A DNA stretch of 64,000 nt, taken from Helichrysum umbraculigerum. Lineage: Eukaryota; Streptophyta; Magnoliopsida; Asterales; Asteraceae. Position numbers and translations under genes: made by a program. The stretch is taken from the NCBI GenBank assembly GCA_949592205.1, contig CATIUR010000011.1, positions 1,364,001 through 1,428,000 on the forward strand, in the 5' to 3' direction. Below, piece after piece: positions 11,361 to 24,160 of this stretch. The first letter of the stretch is position 1. Each line of letters starts with the position of its first letter. Under the pieces are notes generated by a model. It was not told where the DNA came from. It saw nothing but the letters and a program-made list of their open reading frames with translations, and did not search any database.

Positions 11361-13020
11361 TAAAGTATCTTATCATCTTTTCCTCAATTAGTTCTATTAG
11401 TTTTATTTACTTTTGATACTTATCAACATACTGAATAGATATCTATCAGGTTCAAACTTTCAATTAGAAGGCAAGTATTTTATCATGGTACATCAGTTGT
11501 AGTATATTCGGTATATATGTATATGTATATATATGACTAAGCTTTTGGTTGTGTAGGCTGCAATGAAAAACATCCATGTGGTTGTCATAATTTGAAAGTG
11601 TGAATTTCCATCTATGTACAATGACAAAGGTAACTCCTTATACATATTAAAAGATTTTTTTTAATTGCTTCATATTTTTCTAAGTTTTTCATTGGTAATT
11701 ATTTGCAGCTCATTAATGTATTAATGTATAAATCCAATCATGATTAGTGCCTTGATAAACGACAACTTGAACCGGCCCATTAATATCTAAATGGGTCAAA
11801 ATGGTCACCTCTAACTGAAGTGTATAACCCTTTATAATTGTTTTTTAACATAGGCAAATACTTACCTTTTCTTTATCTTTTCAGTTTGAATAAGCAAATA
11901 CTTATTATGTGCTAGAGCCAGCATTCCTCTAAATGCTTATTTAGTGGTATCAGTTTTACAACATTGTTACTTAATTTGCAAAGGGCATGACTTTCTTCAC
12001 ATTGTAGATTTTCAATGTCAGTAGTTATTTATATTACTTTGTGCATAACCCAAATTCCAGTATAGCCTTCTCATCCTATGGTTTCATACTTCCATCCAAC
12101 TACAATATTTCAAACCTAATATTTTTACCTATTATCCTATAGCTATGTCTGAAGATAATTAAAGGCACTGCTCTTCTACCTAATATTTCCTTTGTCGGTG
12201 ACAAGAAGTGAATAATTTAAGCTACAAGCAAGGTATGTGGCAAAAGATTCAAATGAACAAAGCCTAAACAAGAGCTCTTCATTTTTAAGGATTACCGGAG
12301 GTGAGCCCATAATGTTGTATTCTGCATCATCTACATTTTGGTGAATGGGACGCTTTACTACAGATAGGAATATGTGTGAGTATGAACCAAAGGTGACATA
12401 ATGGGCTGGTTTCATAACCTGTGAACAAGAGGTGATTTGGGAATTTTTAAAAATCAAGGTCTGTCATTGTCAAACGTGGTGTTGTTTTTGAAGAAGCCCA
12501 TATATCATTAGCCATGACCAATTCTCTGATGATCTTTCCGTTTTTCGAGAGTCAAGAGTTGAAACGGGTTATAAAATCCTTATTTACAACAAAGACGGCA
12601 ATGTTACTAACCATACTACAAATGTAGTCTTTATGGTTGTTCCCTTTGCAAAACATTCATGTTTAGCCAGTTTGCTATAATGACATTTGTAAAACGTTAA
12701 TTCCTACTGGGGTTTTTTTCCCAATTTGAGTATGCATTCGTACTACTGTTGTTTTCCTTCTAAGAACCATATGTTTCACTCTATGAACGTTGAACCACAT
12801 TGCTTTCTCATACATGAATCACAACTGTTTTTAATCAGATTTAGTATCTTATAAATAAACAAATACATATAATACTACCCTTACTGACATTACATCTTAA
12901 ACTATACACATTAATATAAGCAAATTGTATCGCTAAATGCACAACAAAACTGTCTATATTTTACATTTAGTCATTTAGACTTAGTGGTAACATTCCAAGT
13001 AGTTAAAGTTTATAATAACC
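11361..13020. other. Non-coding stretch, nothing recognised
   Basis: AT-rich, without a plausible gene. Intron-like poly-T tracts and isolated splice-like words suggest decayed gene sequence. A 93-codon - strand frame (12176-12457) has no recognisable motif. Confidence 0.5.
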
Positions 13021-13050
13021 TAGCCGTGCATTGCACGGGTCTAACACTAG

Positions 13051-13922
13051 TATCTAATATTCCCCGTTCTAAATAAACTTTCAAACTGGAACATAAAAAG
13101 AAAAACAATACAAAATAAATAGCACTAAACACAATTTAACATTTTTTTTTTATTTATTTTATTTTTTATCAGCTCACGCATGGTATGAGTCTTCATTGTT
13201 TTGTCAACTCATGTTTGATACAACATACAACTCATAATACTCTAATAGAAAAAGTGAATGATGTTCGGGTCAGAGGTACGTGTGGACGTGTGGTTCGGTT
13301 AAAAAGATAGATCGATCACATAAAACTACCCCTACATTATATATTCATTTAAACCATAATAACATAGATTTTACCAATAATTTACCACGTTAAGGTCTTC
13401 AACCATGCATTTGATGAAGGTGTTTCCGGCTTCCGGCATCAGTCTCTGTCGTAGTGCCTTTGGATAAAAGCTTTAGATCCCACACATTAAACCTCAAACC
13501 TACTACACCTATTATAAAAGTTTAAGATCTACCAAAAAAAATCAGCCTCTAAACGCATACCCAAACACCCCCTATGTCTCAGCAACGTTGAAAAAGGGAA
13601 ATCTATATAAAGTGTAAAATAATTTTGAATATATACACGGTTAAAATGTGAGCATCTTTTTTCACAAATATATGAGTGTAAAATTGATATGAATTTATAT
13701 ATTTAGTGACGATTGTAAATGTGAATTTTTAACACTTATTAAAAGCGTTAATTAATGTACGTGAACAGTCACATATACGTTTTACTCCCTTCGCAGTGAA
13801 TAAATGTCCCTCGAAATATTTGTTGAGTTTATGATAATTTGATAAAATGTCATTTTTACCATTATATATCTAAGAAGATAAGTTTGACAGAAGATATTAA
13901 AAATGTTTTTCAGACTAATATA
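13051..13922. other. Intergenic stretch; 24-bp copy of the Helitron C left flank
   Basis: No gene seen. At 13213-13237 lies TACAACATACAACTCATAAT, repeating the sequence directly left of Helitron C (6493-6517) with one difference in about 24 bases. Confidence 0.6.
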
Positions 13923-14738
13923 TGTAACACCCATTTCTTAGGTCTAGTAATTCTATAATATTTTTCTGACCTTAAATTATTATTTAATGTGTTAGGAAAT
14001 ATTTTGTTTAATTTTATTTGAAAATAATTAGGAAAAGAGTCAAATAATTTATTGTGACTAGTAAATTATTAATTGTTTTAAAGTATTATAGTTGTCGGTA
14101 AAATAAAATATTTGTTCTAGCAAATGGTTTTCTAGTTCCAGACAATAGGTCTAAAGGGGGCCAACTATAGTACACACATATAGATATATATGATTTGTTT
14201 CTCAAATATTCTACACACACATACGCATATTCAGTTAGAAAAAAATAGAGAAAAAAAGAAAGAATTTTGCTGGATTTGATTCAGTTTCATCAATATCATC
14301 AGTTATGCTTCCTTCTTCCTTAATCTGTAAGTATGATTCTCTAATTGATCATTTCTAAAATTATGATTATAATTGAAATTATATGGGTTATTGATTTTAT
14401 ATAAAATTAATATTGAAAAAGTTGTTATTTGATGTTTATATGATGTTAGATGGTAGTTAGATTGTTAAAAAAAGGGGGTGTGATGAGTTGGTTAAAAAAC
14501 CCGTTATGGGTTTTGTGATGATGATGAATAGTGCATAGTGAATAGTATATACTGAATAGTAAATACCGAATAGTATATATTGAATAGTAAATACTGAATA
14601 GTAAATACCGAATAGTAAATACGGAATATTTATCAAAAGTGTAGTTAGTGAAGAATATATAGTAATGGGATAGTAAGACCCACGTACTTGGCCTTAAAAA
14701 AATTGAGAAGAGAGATGGTTAAATATATCATACAGTTA
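13923..14738 (+). repeat. LTR-like fragment with a 14-15-bp minisatellite
   Basis: Starts TGTAACACCCATTTC, the opening word of gypsy LTRs in this genome, and holds a TATA-like TATAGATATATATG near 14182. No matching second LTR is in the window and the right side is cut at the proposed Helitron B start. From about 14527 to 14632 a unit close to GAATAGTAAATACC is repeated about seven times. Confidence 0.4.
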
Positions 14739-15610
14739 TCTTTCTTATCTAATAAAAGGGAGTTGACGCTGACCGTTGATTTGTCACCTTCTAAGACAAC
14801 CACCTTGCTTACTTGGCAGCTTCATATGTTATCTTTTTTCTCCTTTTTTCGGATTATTTTTAAACATAATTAAAAAAAAAAAAGACCAAGCTTTGAGAAA
14901 CGGTTTATGCGAAGTCCCAAAAACCCTACTTAATACACATTATCATCTGATTGGTTTCTCTGTAACCGATATCCACGCTTGCTTCTTTCTCTGTGCCACC
15001 GCCAAAATGAAGCAGTTGAATTCATCTACCATCTTTCTCTACTGTTCCACCTAAAATCGTTTCTAGGGTTTCTCTATGTGACTATTCTGTGGGTTTCGAT
15101 ATTATGGTAAGCTTTCAATCTTCTTCATGGGAGAATTAATTTTCCATAAACATTCTTCTTTGAAAACCTAGAAATTGTATATGCTTGTGTACCGCCGGCA
15201 ACCTCGACCTTCACTGGCGGCGCAGCACTGCTACCTCCATTGATGGCGCTCACTACCTCCATTACCGGCGTACCGCCGGATTCCGCTACCTGTAATGACA
15301 TCGCATCCAATCGCCAATTCTTCTCTTTGATCTGTTTTTCGAACGGTACATTCATTTTACAAATCTCATTTCGAATTTAATATATTTCAGTTTGTGGTGA
15401 CAAGGTTTTGTATTAGGTTTAATGTAGAGTTTATCCAATTATGTGTGCTTAAAATTGTATTTGACTGATCGTCAAGTGAATACTGTGACTGTGATTGTAT
15501 GTGTTGTGGCTGTTAGGTTTAATTTGTTCTGCATTTAAACTTATTCCTCTTATTATTTGTTATTTGTTTTTTGGGATGATTATGATTCATGTTGTGTTTA
15601 TTATCTAAGC

Positions 15611-15666
15611 ACTTTGAGAATTTCACATTCGCACATCACATGTTCGATGAAATGCCACATAGAAAG
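15611..15666 (+). pseudogene. PPR-protein-like fragment inside Helitron B
   Basis: A short frame reads HFENFTFAHHMFDEMPHRK and then meets GTAATG, a possible splice donor. FDEMPxRx is the signature of plant pentatricopeptide-repeat proteins (organelle RNA factors). Only about 19 residues are present, so this is a relic. Confidence 0.45.
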
Positions 15667-16689
15667 GTAATGGTATCTAAGAAATAGAAATCTTTGGGTG
15701 TCATGTGTATTTTTGCTTGCTTTCTAAGTCATTAATCTTGATTAATTTATTTTTGCAAACGATATTTGTTTATATGTATATGGTGTTGATTGAGTAGGTA
15801 TCTAATATTGACCGATTATTTTTGATTTTAGGGTGATGTTTTCAACATGGCTGAAGCATCTCAATAGTAAGCACCTCTCCCATATGTGTGTCTTCAATTT
15901 CCTATATCATGGTTTTTATTCTTCTTATATGAATGTAGCACTGATTTGTGTGAATTAACACGTGTGTTTTAGAACTGATAATGAACCATTGTGGAAGACA
16001 AGGTATGCTACATTTTAAGCCTCATATCTTTTATGGACACAAGTTACATATATATGACATTCATAGCTTCTTTTACAAACTTCTTCTTTATGGTGATCAT
16101 TGATGTTATAAATAAGGTACTTTCAATATAGTTACTTAAGCATTGTTTGTTTATAGAAGCAGCTCTAGATCAAATTCATTATTATTTCTTCAACATCCTT
16201 TTGGTGAGTTTAGATGCTTACTTAAGCTATGTTTCTTGGTAAATTCTTTAGTCACAAATTTATTCAGTGTGTATACACTTTTACATAATGGGTTAATAAT
16301 CATGATTACTAATTACAGATAGCTTTTCGTTTTTATTGTGTAGATGGGAAGTTGTTATAATTTGATGTACTCAAAGGAAGCTCGGTATCGTTCATTTTCA
16401 GGTGAAATCTATAGTTTTTCTGTTTGTTGTTAAATGCTTTGATCCTGCTGTACTATTTCAGAAAATTTTAATCTATATCTCTGTTATCTTTTAATGTATA
16501 GTTAATAAATAAAGGAACTTGGGGTTTCTTAACTTTTTCGTTTTGATATTCGATTTTCCTATGTTTTTGTTTCATTAATAAAGTACATAGTTGCAGTGAT
16601 TACAAACGTTTTTGATGTAAGGTTTGTGCATATGGTTACAATGAGTATTTCATTTTCTGAGGACCTCTTTTGTAATTTGTAATGATTCA

Positions 16690-16930
16690 AGCAGGAATTC
16701 AGTTGGTGTTGATCAAGGAGTTTGGAAAGATGTTGAGGATTAAGAGGGTTCTAAACTTCCAATGATTCTAAATAACCGCATTTCTGGAATTGAGTTCGCC
16801 GCCCGTGTTATATCCACTGGAAAATGTCGCCAAAGGCTCTAATCGGAACAGTGAAGTTGAAGTTGTTGGTGTTGCCAAGACTGATGCCACTAGGGCTGCT
16901 TCTGTTGTTACTCTGATAGCTCAAGGTTAG
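16690..16930 (+). pseudogene. Unrecognised exon-like fragment inside Helitron B
   Basis: Less AT-rich than its surroundings. One frame reads NNRISGIEFAARVISTGK (about 16776-16829) before a stop; another reads EVEVVGVAKTDATRAASVVT from about 16851 and reaches GGTTAG near 16925. The frames do not join. It looks like decayed coding sequence of unknown origin. Confidence 0.35.
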
Positions 16931-17932
16931 TTCTAATTGGAACAGTAGTTTTTATTAAAATGACAGTTATTAAAGTTCAGTGGAAAACAAGAGGGTTATG
17001 AATGTGTCTTATATAAGAAGCTACGATATGCTGCTATTTTTGTCTGTACATGCTATATGTGGCAAGATGGGTGGGTCGCAAGCGCCAAGTAAGGGTTAAA
17101 AAGCTTTTGAAAATGTAATATGGGATATCTTACATATATATGTGCTTACTCATATTTTGTGTAGATGGCATGTAGGATCACAGATATAAGACCCTGTTCA
17201 CAGATATTTTGTGTAGGAGGCAATGATTTCTTTAAAAAGATGGGCGGGTTCATGTTGGTATCGGTTAAACTTACATTCTTTAACTTTCAGATTGATCTAC
17301 TTCAATTTGGGTGATAATTAGGTTCTTATTTTCATTTTAATATACTTTCAATTGTGTCATTCATCTGTTCCCTCCTTTGAAAGATGTCGTAATATATGGA
17401 TGCTACTATAGTGCTTGGTGTTGTTGGGTTTACATATTTTCACCACCTATAAATGCTCTTCTTGAACTTCAAAGTTAGTTTACTATAGATATTATCAAGT
17501 CACTTTTGTAGTTGGAATTATTGTTACCGGTACGTAATACTCCGTAACACAATGACTATATATTAATAATAGGAATTGGTACAGTATATATGCATACTTA
17601 TGTACTCTCTCTTTTTTCGATGTTGTAGTTGAGGGAAGACTGAAGAGGCTATGCAAGCCCAAGTTGTTTATGATGGTCCTATTATTTTGGCATATGTAAT
17701 AATCAAGTTAGTTACTTATTTCTTAAATTTGAGGGTCTTCATGTATCCAATTTTGTTTTAGTGTTTCAAATTTTTTCCAGTTATTTATTTGATTCCGTTT
17801 TAATGAGACACTTATATTATGTGTTTATTGCATCGATGTCAATTAGATGATGTACAACATTTCGGTGTTTTTTCAAGGCTTATTATTGATTATTGATGTT
17901 TTATTTTATGGTTGACATATTTTGATGTTATA

Positions 17933-20541
17933 CTAGATTATAACCCGCGATTTCGCGGGCTATCACATGAAACACACTCATAGCCACATAGACTCTTGTC
18001 AATTAAGATACGCACTATGAACTTCCCATCATTCACACCATAATTTAATTCTTTGGTGAAAAGCAAAATCTTCTTATATACATTATATTGACCTTCTTGC
18101 ACTTTTAGCCTACCACGTCATCAACATACATCAAAACATCATTTTTGAAAGTTGGATGCATTAAAATTAGCAAATGTAAATTTGGTACACACAATAGACA
18201 TTTGGTCAAATTTTGGTACATTTCCAGACCCTAAACCCGCCATATAATACATTCCAAGTAAAGCGCCTGTATGTGAAAATTTTCCCATGACATTCTCATT
18301 GACCATTTGTGTGCCCATCTTAAAACACATAGCTCCATGATTACCTGCATTTAATTAGAGACTACATGTTCAAAAGAGATCAAATAATCACGTTTAGTGG
18401 AATATTATAGCACGAGGTGATCTCCAAACAAAAGTCAAACCACTTTGCATAGCTCCTGAATCATAAACCAACTAAAGATATATCAATCCCTATAAAATCA
18501 AAACCAGAGCCGTCGCGCACACAAAATATTGCACAATTCAAAAGACTTGGGTGAATAAACTAAAACACAAGAATGAAATATTGAAACTTACATAGTAAAC
18601 ATACTTAAAAAACACATAATATAATGGTAAATAAAAAAGCAACTTGTTTGACCCATTCGACCCAACTCAGCCCGTTTTCTTTTCATTAGAGGTGTTACTA
18701 TTTAGTCATTTTATTAACGAATAAATAGCAGGATGTATTTACAATTTGAACAATTTTCATCCTAAAATAACTTATAAGCTTATAACTCAGGCCGAGTACA
18801 AAACTAAAACAAGTCTTTGTACATATCTAAAAATGGATGGGCCAGGTAAGGATTGAGAATTATATCAAGTTCTAAGTTTTAAAACTGGTTTACACAAAAT
18901 CCTAAGTGCGCATGATTGATAGAAAAGGGGTCAAATGGGTATAATCCCAAGTGTACATGTCGATTTGGGTTATATATGATTTTTTTCTTTGGAGATTGAA
19001 ACTTTAAGTACACGAGTTAATATAATTAGACCTACCAGAAATATTAATTTCATTTAGTGGAACCCTTTCATTGATTTAGTATAAGACCCACATACTGGAG
19101 GACAATAAATAAAGACTGCACCGTGGTTACCTCTTTGAAGATTATGAAACTATTCTAGGTGACATCCAGAATTTTAAAAATCTGTCACAAGGGAAAAAGA
19201 ACTTCAAGTCATCCATGCATGGTAGCCAAAGCACACACGTTAAAGAACCATGATAATTTTTTAATACTTGTTTTCAGATGGCTCATTTAGCTTTGAATTC
19301 AACCCTTATACATTCCGTGAATATATGATAGAAAAATATCAAGAATTATAATATTATAAAAGCATAAAAAATCTTCACGGATTCGTATTTTATGAATATA
19401 CACTTGAATTCAAGTTTGACAATTTATAACTAACATGAAGAATGAGAAAAATGTTGATAAAGAACCTGGGAGTAGTTTACTTACTAACATTTTTGGAAAG
19501 GATAAAAGGCTTGGGTCTAAAAACACTAATTCAATGTTGATACTTAACGCATCCATTGCAAAGAAAGTTCAGTCTATAATAGATCAAATTAATATCCATC
19601 AAGAGAGTTAAAGAAAACGTAAGTCACCCACCATGTATTTAAAATGTACAAAACAAAAAATTCCTTTTAAGGGAACCTCATAAGTCTTTTTATGTCAAAA
19701 TCAATCAAAACCCATTATTATAGTAAAGTCTCTTACAACCAGAATCACAGCAAGCTATTTGAAAAACGACCACTTCAAAACGAAGTTGGGATAGCTATGG
19801 AAACCGAAGAAGAAAACATACATGCTTCTTTTGATGGAACGGAGGAAGACATAGTAACTTGAAATACTAACTTTTATTAATCGAGAACCTGTTCAAGTAA
19901 AAGAACCTAAAACTCGCACAAAGAAACCGAATCCTAGAAGATATACAATACGGAATAAAATGGAGAGAAGAAGAATGAATGATCCACCTATGAAAATCTC
20001 ATATATGAAATATTGATTTGGAAGAAATCTTAAATTAATTGAATTTAAAGGGGGATGTAAAGAAGGTGATATTGGTTGGGAAAGAAGTTATTAAAATAGT
20101 TTTACTAATTAAACTCAATTGAGTATTTGACAATCTTTGCAAATCTCGATTGAAAAAAGTTGGCATAATACTCCAATATTATAGTAAATATAAGTTGACT
20201 TTGAATGATAGATGCTAATATATATTTCCAATATTTGAATAAGGATATAAGTTGCTTAAATTAAGGATACAATTAAATTTCAAAAATTTATGTATATAGA
20301 GTAATACGTAGGTCTATAATTCAATTTGAAAAATTTAAACCAGTTTCTTTATTTAATTTCAAATTAATTAAGTTAGGGTAATTTAGTATTTTGAACACAT
20401 CTAACCCACTATTTAGGTAGTCATTATATCTAAAACTAATCAAGGGTGCTAATTAGAAGATCTAATTAATTCAATGGTTAGGATGAGATTATTTGATTAA
20501 TGACAACCTAATTAACACTTTATTATAATATATAAGAGAGA
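17933..20541 (-). mobile_element. Helitron A, complete non-autonomous copy (2.6 kb)
   Basis: On the - strand it begins A|TCTCTCTTATATATTATAAT (plus-strand 20541 leftwards) and ends with the hairpin CCCGCGAAATCGCGGG, then TTATAATCTAG|T at 17933. The TC start, the subterminal GC hairpin about 10 bp from a CTAG end, and the A/T host junctions are all as expected for a plant Helitron. No Rep-helicase frame is present; a 63-codon frame (18139-18330) is not recognisable. It lies within Helitron B. Confidence 0.85.
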
Positions 20542-20826
20542 TTGTATATGAAAAAGCCAAATTTATATCTTGCTTATTGATTATTTGTTGTTTGCAAATG
20601 CTTTTAGTGACATTTTTGGTGCAAAATTATAAAATTGATGTATTGTAATCAAAGACATTTCAGGGCTTTCTAATTTCAACATATGTTGTATATAATGTAA
20701 AGCTATTGATTACATTGTACAGCCAAAGTAAGAATGGTCATAGTTTGCTATGATGGTATTTTCATTTTAAAATATATGAAATTTATTTTTAATCAAACTC
20801 GTGTAATCACGGGTCATTGCACTAGT

Positions 20827-21415
20827 ATCAATGTTTTAAAACCCGGGTTTTAGTCGACCCGGAAAAGTTTTAATTTCTGGTCGGACCGGTCGGACCGATT
20901 GGGCCGGAAGGTCGGACCGGAGTTAATAATAGTATACAATAGTAGTATTTAGAGAATTTTTTTTATTTTTTTTAATTATAATTATAATTATTAATTATAT
21001 CATATATAATAATTATAATCCATAGAGTAATAAAGGGTGATGACACATCGATTCCCTTGTTATTCTTGAAATACACATCAATATAATAATTATATAATCC
21101 ATAGAGTAATAAATAGTGATGATACATCAATCAAAGATTCTCTCATTACCCTCATTATTCTTGAAATACACAATCAGTCAATATTCCCTAATTATAAATG
21201 ATTAAATGTACATAGAAATTAAAAAAAAAAAAAAAAACATGAAACCGGGTCAATGCGCCGGTCCGGTTCCCGGTCCAACCCGATCCGACCGGCCGGGTCA
21301 ACCGGGTCGTTGACTAGTCAACATATTGAAAAACCCGGGTTTTTTGGGCCCGGAAATCTCTAAAAATGCGGTCCGACCGGTCCGACCGGGCCGGTCGAAC
21401 CGGGTCTTAGTAGAT
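20827..21415. mobile_element. GC-rich CCGGGTCGGACCGG repeat (MITE-like, compound)
   Basis: Both flanks consist of CCGG-rich text (AAAACCCGGGTTTT, GGTCGGACCGG) around an AT-rich core with an internal duplication (ATCCATAGAGTAATAAA near 21020 and 21100). The left (20830-20925) and inner right (21240-21330) blocks are inverted relative to each other; a further block (21330-21415) is a direct copy of the left end, suggesting two partly overlapping copies. No target duplication was defined. Confidence 0.6.
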
Positions 21416-21970
21416 AGTTTAGTTTTGGATCCCAATTTTCTCACGTCACTTTCAAAGAAACTAAACCCGGATCCTCCTCCGACCCGACATCATTTTGGGA
21501 CTTTAATAAACTAAACGCGCGGATCCTCTTCCTACCCGACATCATTTTTAGGGGGCTTTTAATTCTTTCATTCAATCAATTCAACGTATATCATATTTGC
21601 CCTATTTTGTTCAGCGCTACTTTCTGACTTGAATTCACGAACGTATTTGCCCAATCAGTGATGGTATTCGATTAATACGGTATCATATTTTCCCTAATTC
21701 CTTTCTTTTTCATTCATATTTGCTAATTGATTTACGATATATTTTAAGCCCCGTTTTATCATTGATTCGACTTGCTCGCACTTTAATTCAAATATTACAT
21801 TGTTTTCTCGTTGATTCAAGATATATATTGATCTGTATATGATATATTTTTCACTGATTTATGATGTATGATTATATATTATATACAGAGCTATAATTGA
21901 TATATTATATAGCTACAAATTGTGTTAACATGTCATCTTAGGATTCTCATGTCTCAATACAATTAAGATA
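21416..21970. other. Intergenic stretch, nothing recognised
   Basis: AT-rich sequence without a supported gene or repeat boundary. A direct pair of GATCCTC...CCGACATCATTTT words lies near 21470-21550. Confidence 0.5.
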
Positions 21971-21972
21971 TA

Positions 21973-22168
21973 CTCCCTCCGTCCCATTACAAATGTCCAC
22001 TTTGACTTTGCACGTAGTTTTAGGATTCTCCACTAACTACACTTTTCACCAATCAAATATTAAATCCACCCACTAAAGTCTTTTTTGATTGGTTAAATAT
22101 CAAAGTGGACACTTGTAATGGGACATCCCAAAATAGTAATGTGGACATTTCAAATGGGACGGAGGGAG
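21973..22168. mobile_element. Stowaway MITE (196 bp)
   Basis: CTCCCTCCGTCCCATTACAA at the left and its near-perfect inverse (GGGACGGAGGGAG) at the right, flanked by TA on both sides (21971-21972, 22169-22170). This is the classic Tc1/mariner-type Stowaway terminus. Confidence 0.95.
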
Positions 22169-22170
22169 TA

Positions 22171-22744
22171 TATGATTTGCCAATTTTAAAGTACTATTGT
22201 AACCGATTGGAAACTGATTATGAAGTATATATTGTTACATCTTACTTAGATCCTAATTGTGGTTAATTTGAAGTTTATCCATAATTCAGTTCTTACACAA
22301 ACTGTACTTGATTATTTTTAAAGATGTTAATGTAATTGAGAAATATGTGCCTTTTACTTTTTGAAAAGTAAGTATATTGGCTGGTGTTAACCTTGACTTT
22401 GAACTTTGTATTTCTGCATATTGTTTGTTGTGTTACTAATCATTGGTTTCTCATCATGTTTATAGGAATCACCCAATTAAGTAGCGGAAACTTGAATGTG
22501 ATTTAGCTTGGACCGCAAAGTACAAGGTAATTTCTTGACTTAAGTAATTGCAACGTGCTGCTATTGTTATTTTAGACGTTTCATTTATAGTCAAATAACT
22601 GTTGGTATTATTCTAAATGTGGAAGAAATATATTTTGTTAAGTTACATGGAGTATGCATTTAGTGAGTTAACTTGTTTCTGGATTAGTTCTCGTCTCATG
22701 ATTGATTTTGAAGTATTTACTGTATCTCATTTAACGCTGTATTA
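22171..22744. other. Intergenic stretch with one exon-like segment
   Basis: No recognised gene. A segment after TTTATAG (about 22466) up to CAAG|GTAATTT (about 22526) has splice-like borders but no open frame worth naming. Confidence 0.4.
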
Positions 22745-23000
22745 TCTATACTACTTTATAATTCATTTGGCCTCAAAGTCTTAATCCCATGATTCTCCTT
22801 AAAATAGGGGACAATACAATTGACTATATTACCCTCACTCAAAACTAAATTATCCAACCAGTTACACATAGTGATCCATACGTTTTCCTCTGATATAGGG
22901 ATAACTTCTAATTTAAATACCATACAAATATCACTTAATGCTCAAACGTTTTTTAATCCCACCAACCTCATTTAAATCCCACCATATTACTATCCAAGCA
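22745..23000 (+). mobile_element. Possible Helitron 5' terminus (element D)
   Basis: A|TCTATACTACTTTATAATTC followed by CTCAAAGTCTTAATCCC and a run mentioning TATTACCCTCACTC resembles the 5' ends of plant Helitrons. I could not find a matching hairpin plus CTAG end to the right, so this may be a truncated copy. Confidence 0.35.
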
Positions 23001-24160
23001 AATAAATATCTAGACTCAAAAAAGTAACCAATATAAACTATAGAAAAGGGAATGATCCAAAGGTGAATTTAGAATGGTCAAACATGGTAAATGATCCAAT
23101 GGTTTTGGGTAATTTTGTGATGGTATCGAATGGCTAGCAGGTTTAAACTGCTTGGTGGAGTAATACAATTAAAGTGAAGTATTTTATGAAGTATTGGAGT
23201 TTCCTGGGTGGCTTGCATATATAAATATATATGGGTCTAATGCATACATGGCAGAGTGTAAATTCGTTCATGTATATATGCTTATGATGTAATCATTTTG
23301 AGTTTAAGTAATAAGAGTTTTATCTTTTTCTTAAAAAATGGGGGAATCTAACATACATCTTTGGTCTCTCATCCAATTCATGCATCGTACTAATTGTACT
23401 GATGATGAAAAAGATATAAAGATTCAATCTTGCAAGCCTCATCATCAGTTTTGGCAGCAATTTGAACACTTTAAATGAGCCGATGAAATTGGACAACTGG
23501 TTTGGGTACCAGTTTTCGGTATTTCTGATACCTCATTTCAAAAAAACTTCTTTTGTTTGGCATATAATCTTGAATTTTGAAGATAAATACACATGAGTAG
23601 GATTAGTACTGATACTATTAATGCTTTATAAAAGAGAGTGTACTTTTTGTTTTTAATTCGGAAAATGCACAACATTTTCAATTCATGGCACATTACTTTT
23701 CAGTAACATAAGGTAATTAGTTAATTACAATAGGGACACTTCAGACATTTTAATTCATTTGAAAATATGTAGATTTATTTATTTGTATTTTATTTCCGAG
23801 AAAAAATCAATCTCTAAGTTACGTTTGTAAAGATACAAGATTATTAAGAGAGATGAAAATAATAATTCAAAGGAATAAAAGTCATTAGAGGATTATTGAA
23901 TAATTATTACTGATTTTATATTTTAAATTATAGTTAATTCAAAGATTTTAGTATATATGTTATTTTAGAATTTTAGAAAGAGTTGGGGTATATATGATAT
24001 TTAGGGGGTTTATGTAGGGGATATACGTAATTCTCCCACTTATAGTTATTAATAATACTTATGTAGCTTCAACTTCAATTCCATGTAACATTATTGTTAA
24101 TTTCTCGGATATCATCACCTCCTCACTCCTTCGGTCTTGATAAATTTTGCACATTGTTAC
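23001..24160. other. Upstream region of ARV1, nothing else recognised
   Basis: AT-rich non-coding sequence containing the presumed promoter. No repeat boundary or other gene was supported. Confidence 0.5.

Larger units (their letters stand above)
6518..13050 (+). mobile_element. Helitron-like element C (non-autonomous), with nested insertions
   Basis: Left end A|TCTCTTCTTATAAC resembles the 5' ends of the two other Helitrons of the window once the MITE at 6535-6815 is removed. Right end has a short hairpin (CCGTGCATTGCACGG, 13024-13038) followed by CTAG|T, the hallmark of a Helitron 3' end inserted between A and T. No Rep-helicase gene is visible, so it would be non-autonomous. The pairing of these two ends is inferred; the 3' end is clearer than the 5' end. 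Confidence 0.6.
14739..20825 (+). mobile_element. Helitron-like element B, interrupted by Helitron A
   Basis: Proposed 5' end A|TCTTTCTTATCTAATAAAAG at 14739. The 3' end is a short hairpin (CTCGTGTAATCACGGG, 20799-20814) followed by CATTGCACTAG|T, ending at 20825. Both junctions fit A/T insertion. Helitron A sits inside it in the opposite orientation. The sequence before A looks like stitched gene pieces with splice-like borders, typical of Helitron capture. The 5' end is the weaker of the two. Confidence 0.55.

Noticed and set aside
12176..12457. 93-codon - strand frame
   Set aside because: No motif and no neighbouring exons; within decayed Helitron cargo.
15125..15355. 76-codon - strand frame containing EKNWRLDAMSLQVAESGG
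   Set aside because: Looks protein-like but is isolated, has no splice context on that strand and overlaps a leader-like + strand region; could be a captured scrap, not supported enough to list.
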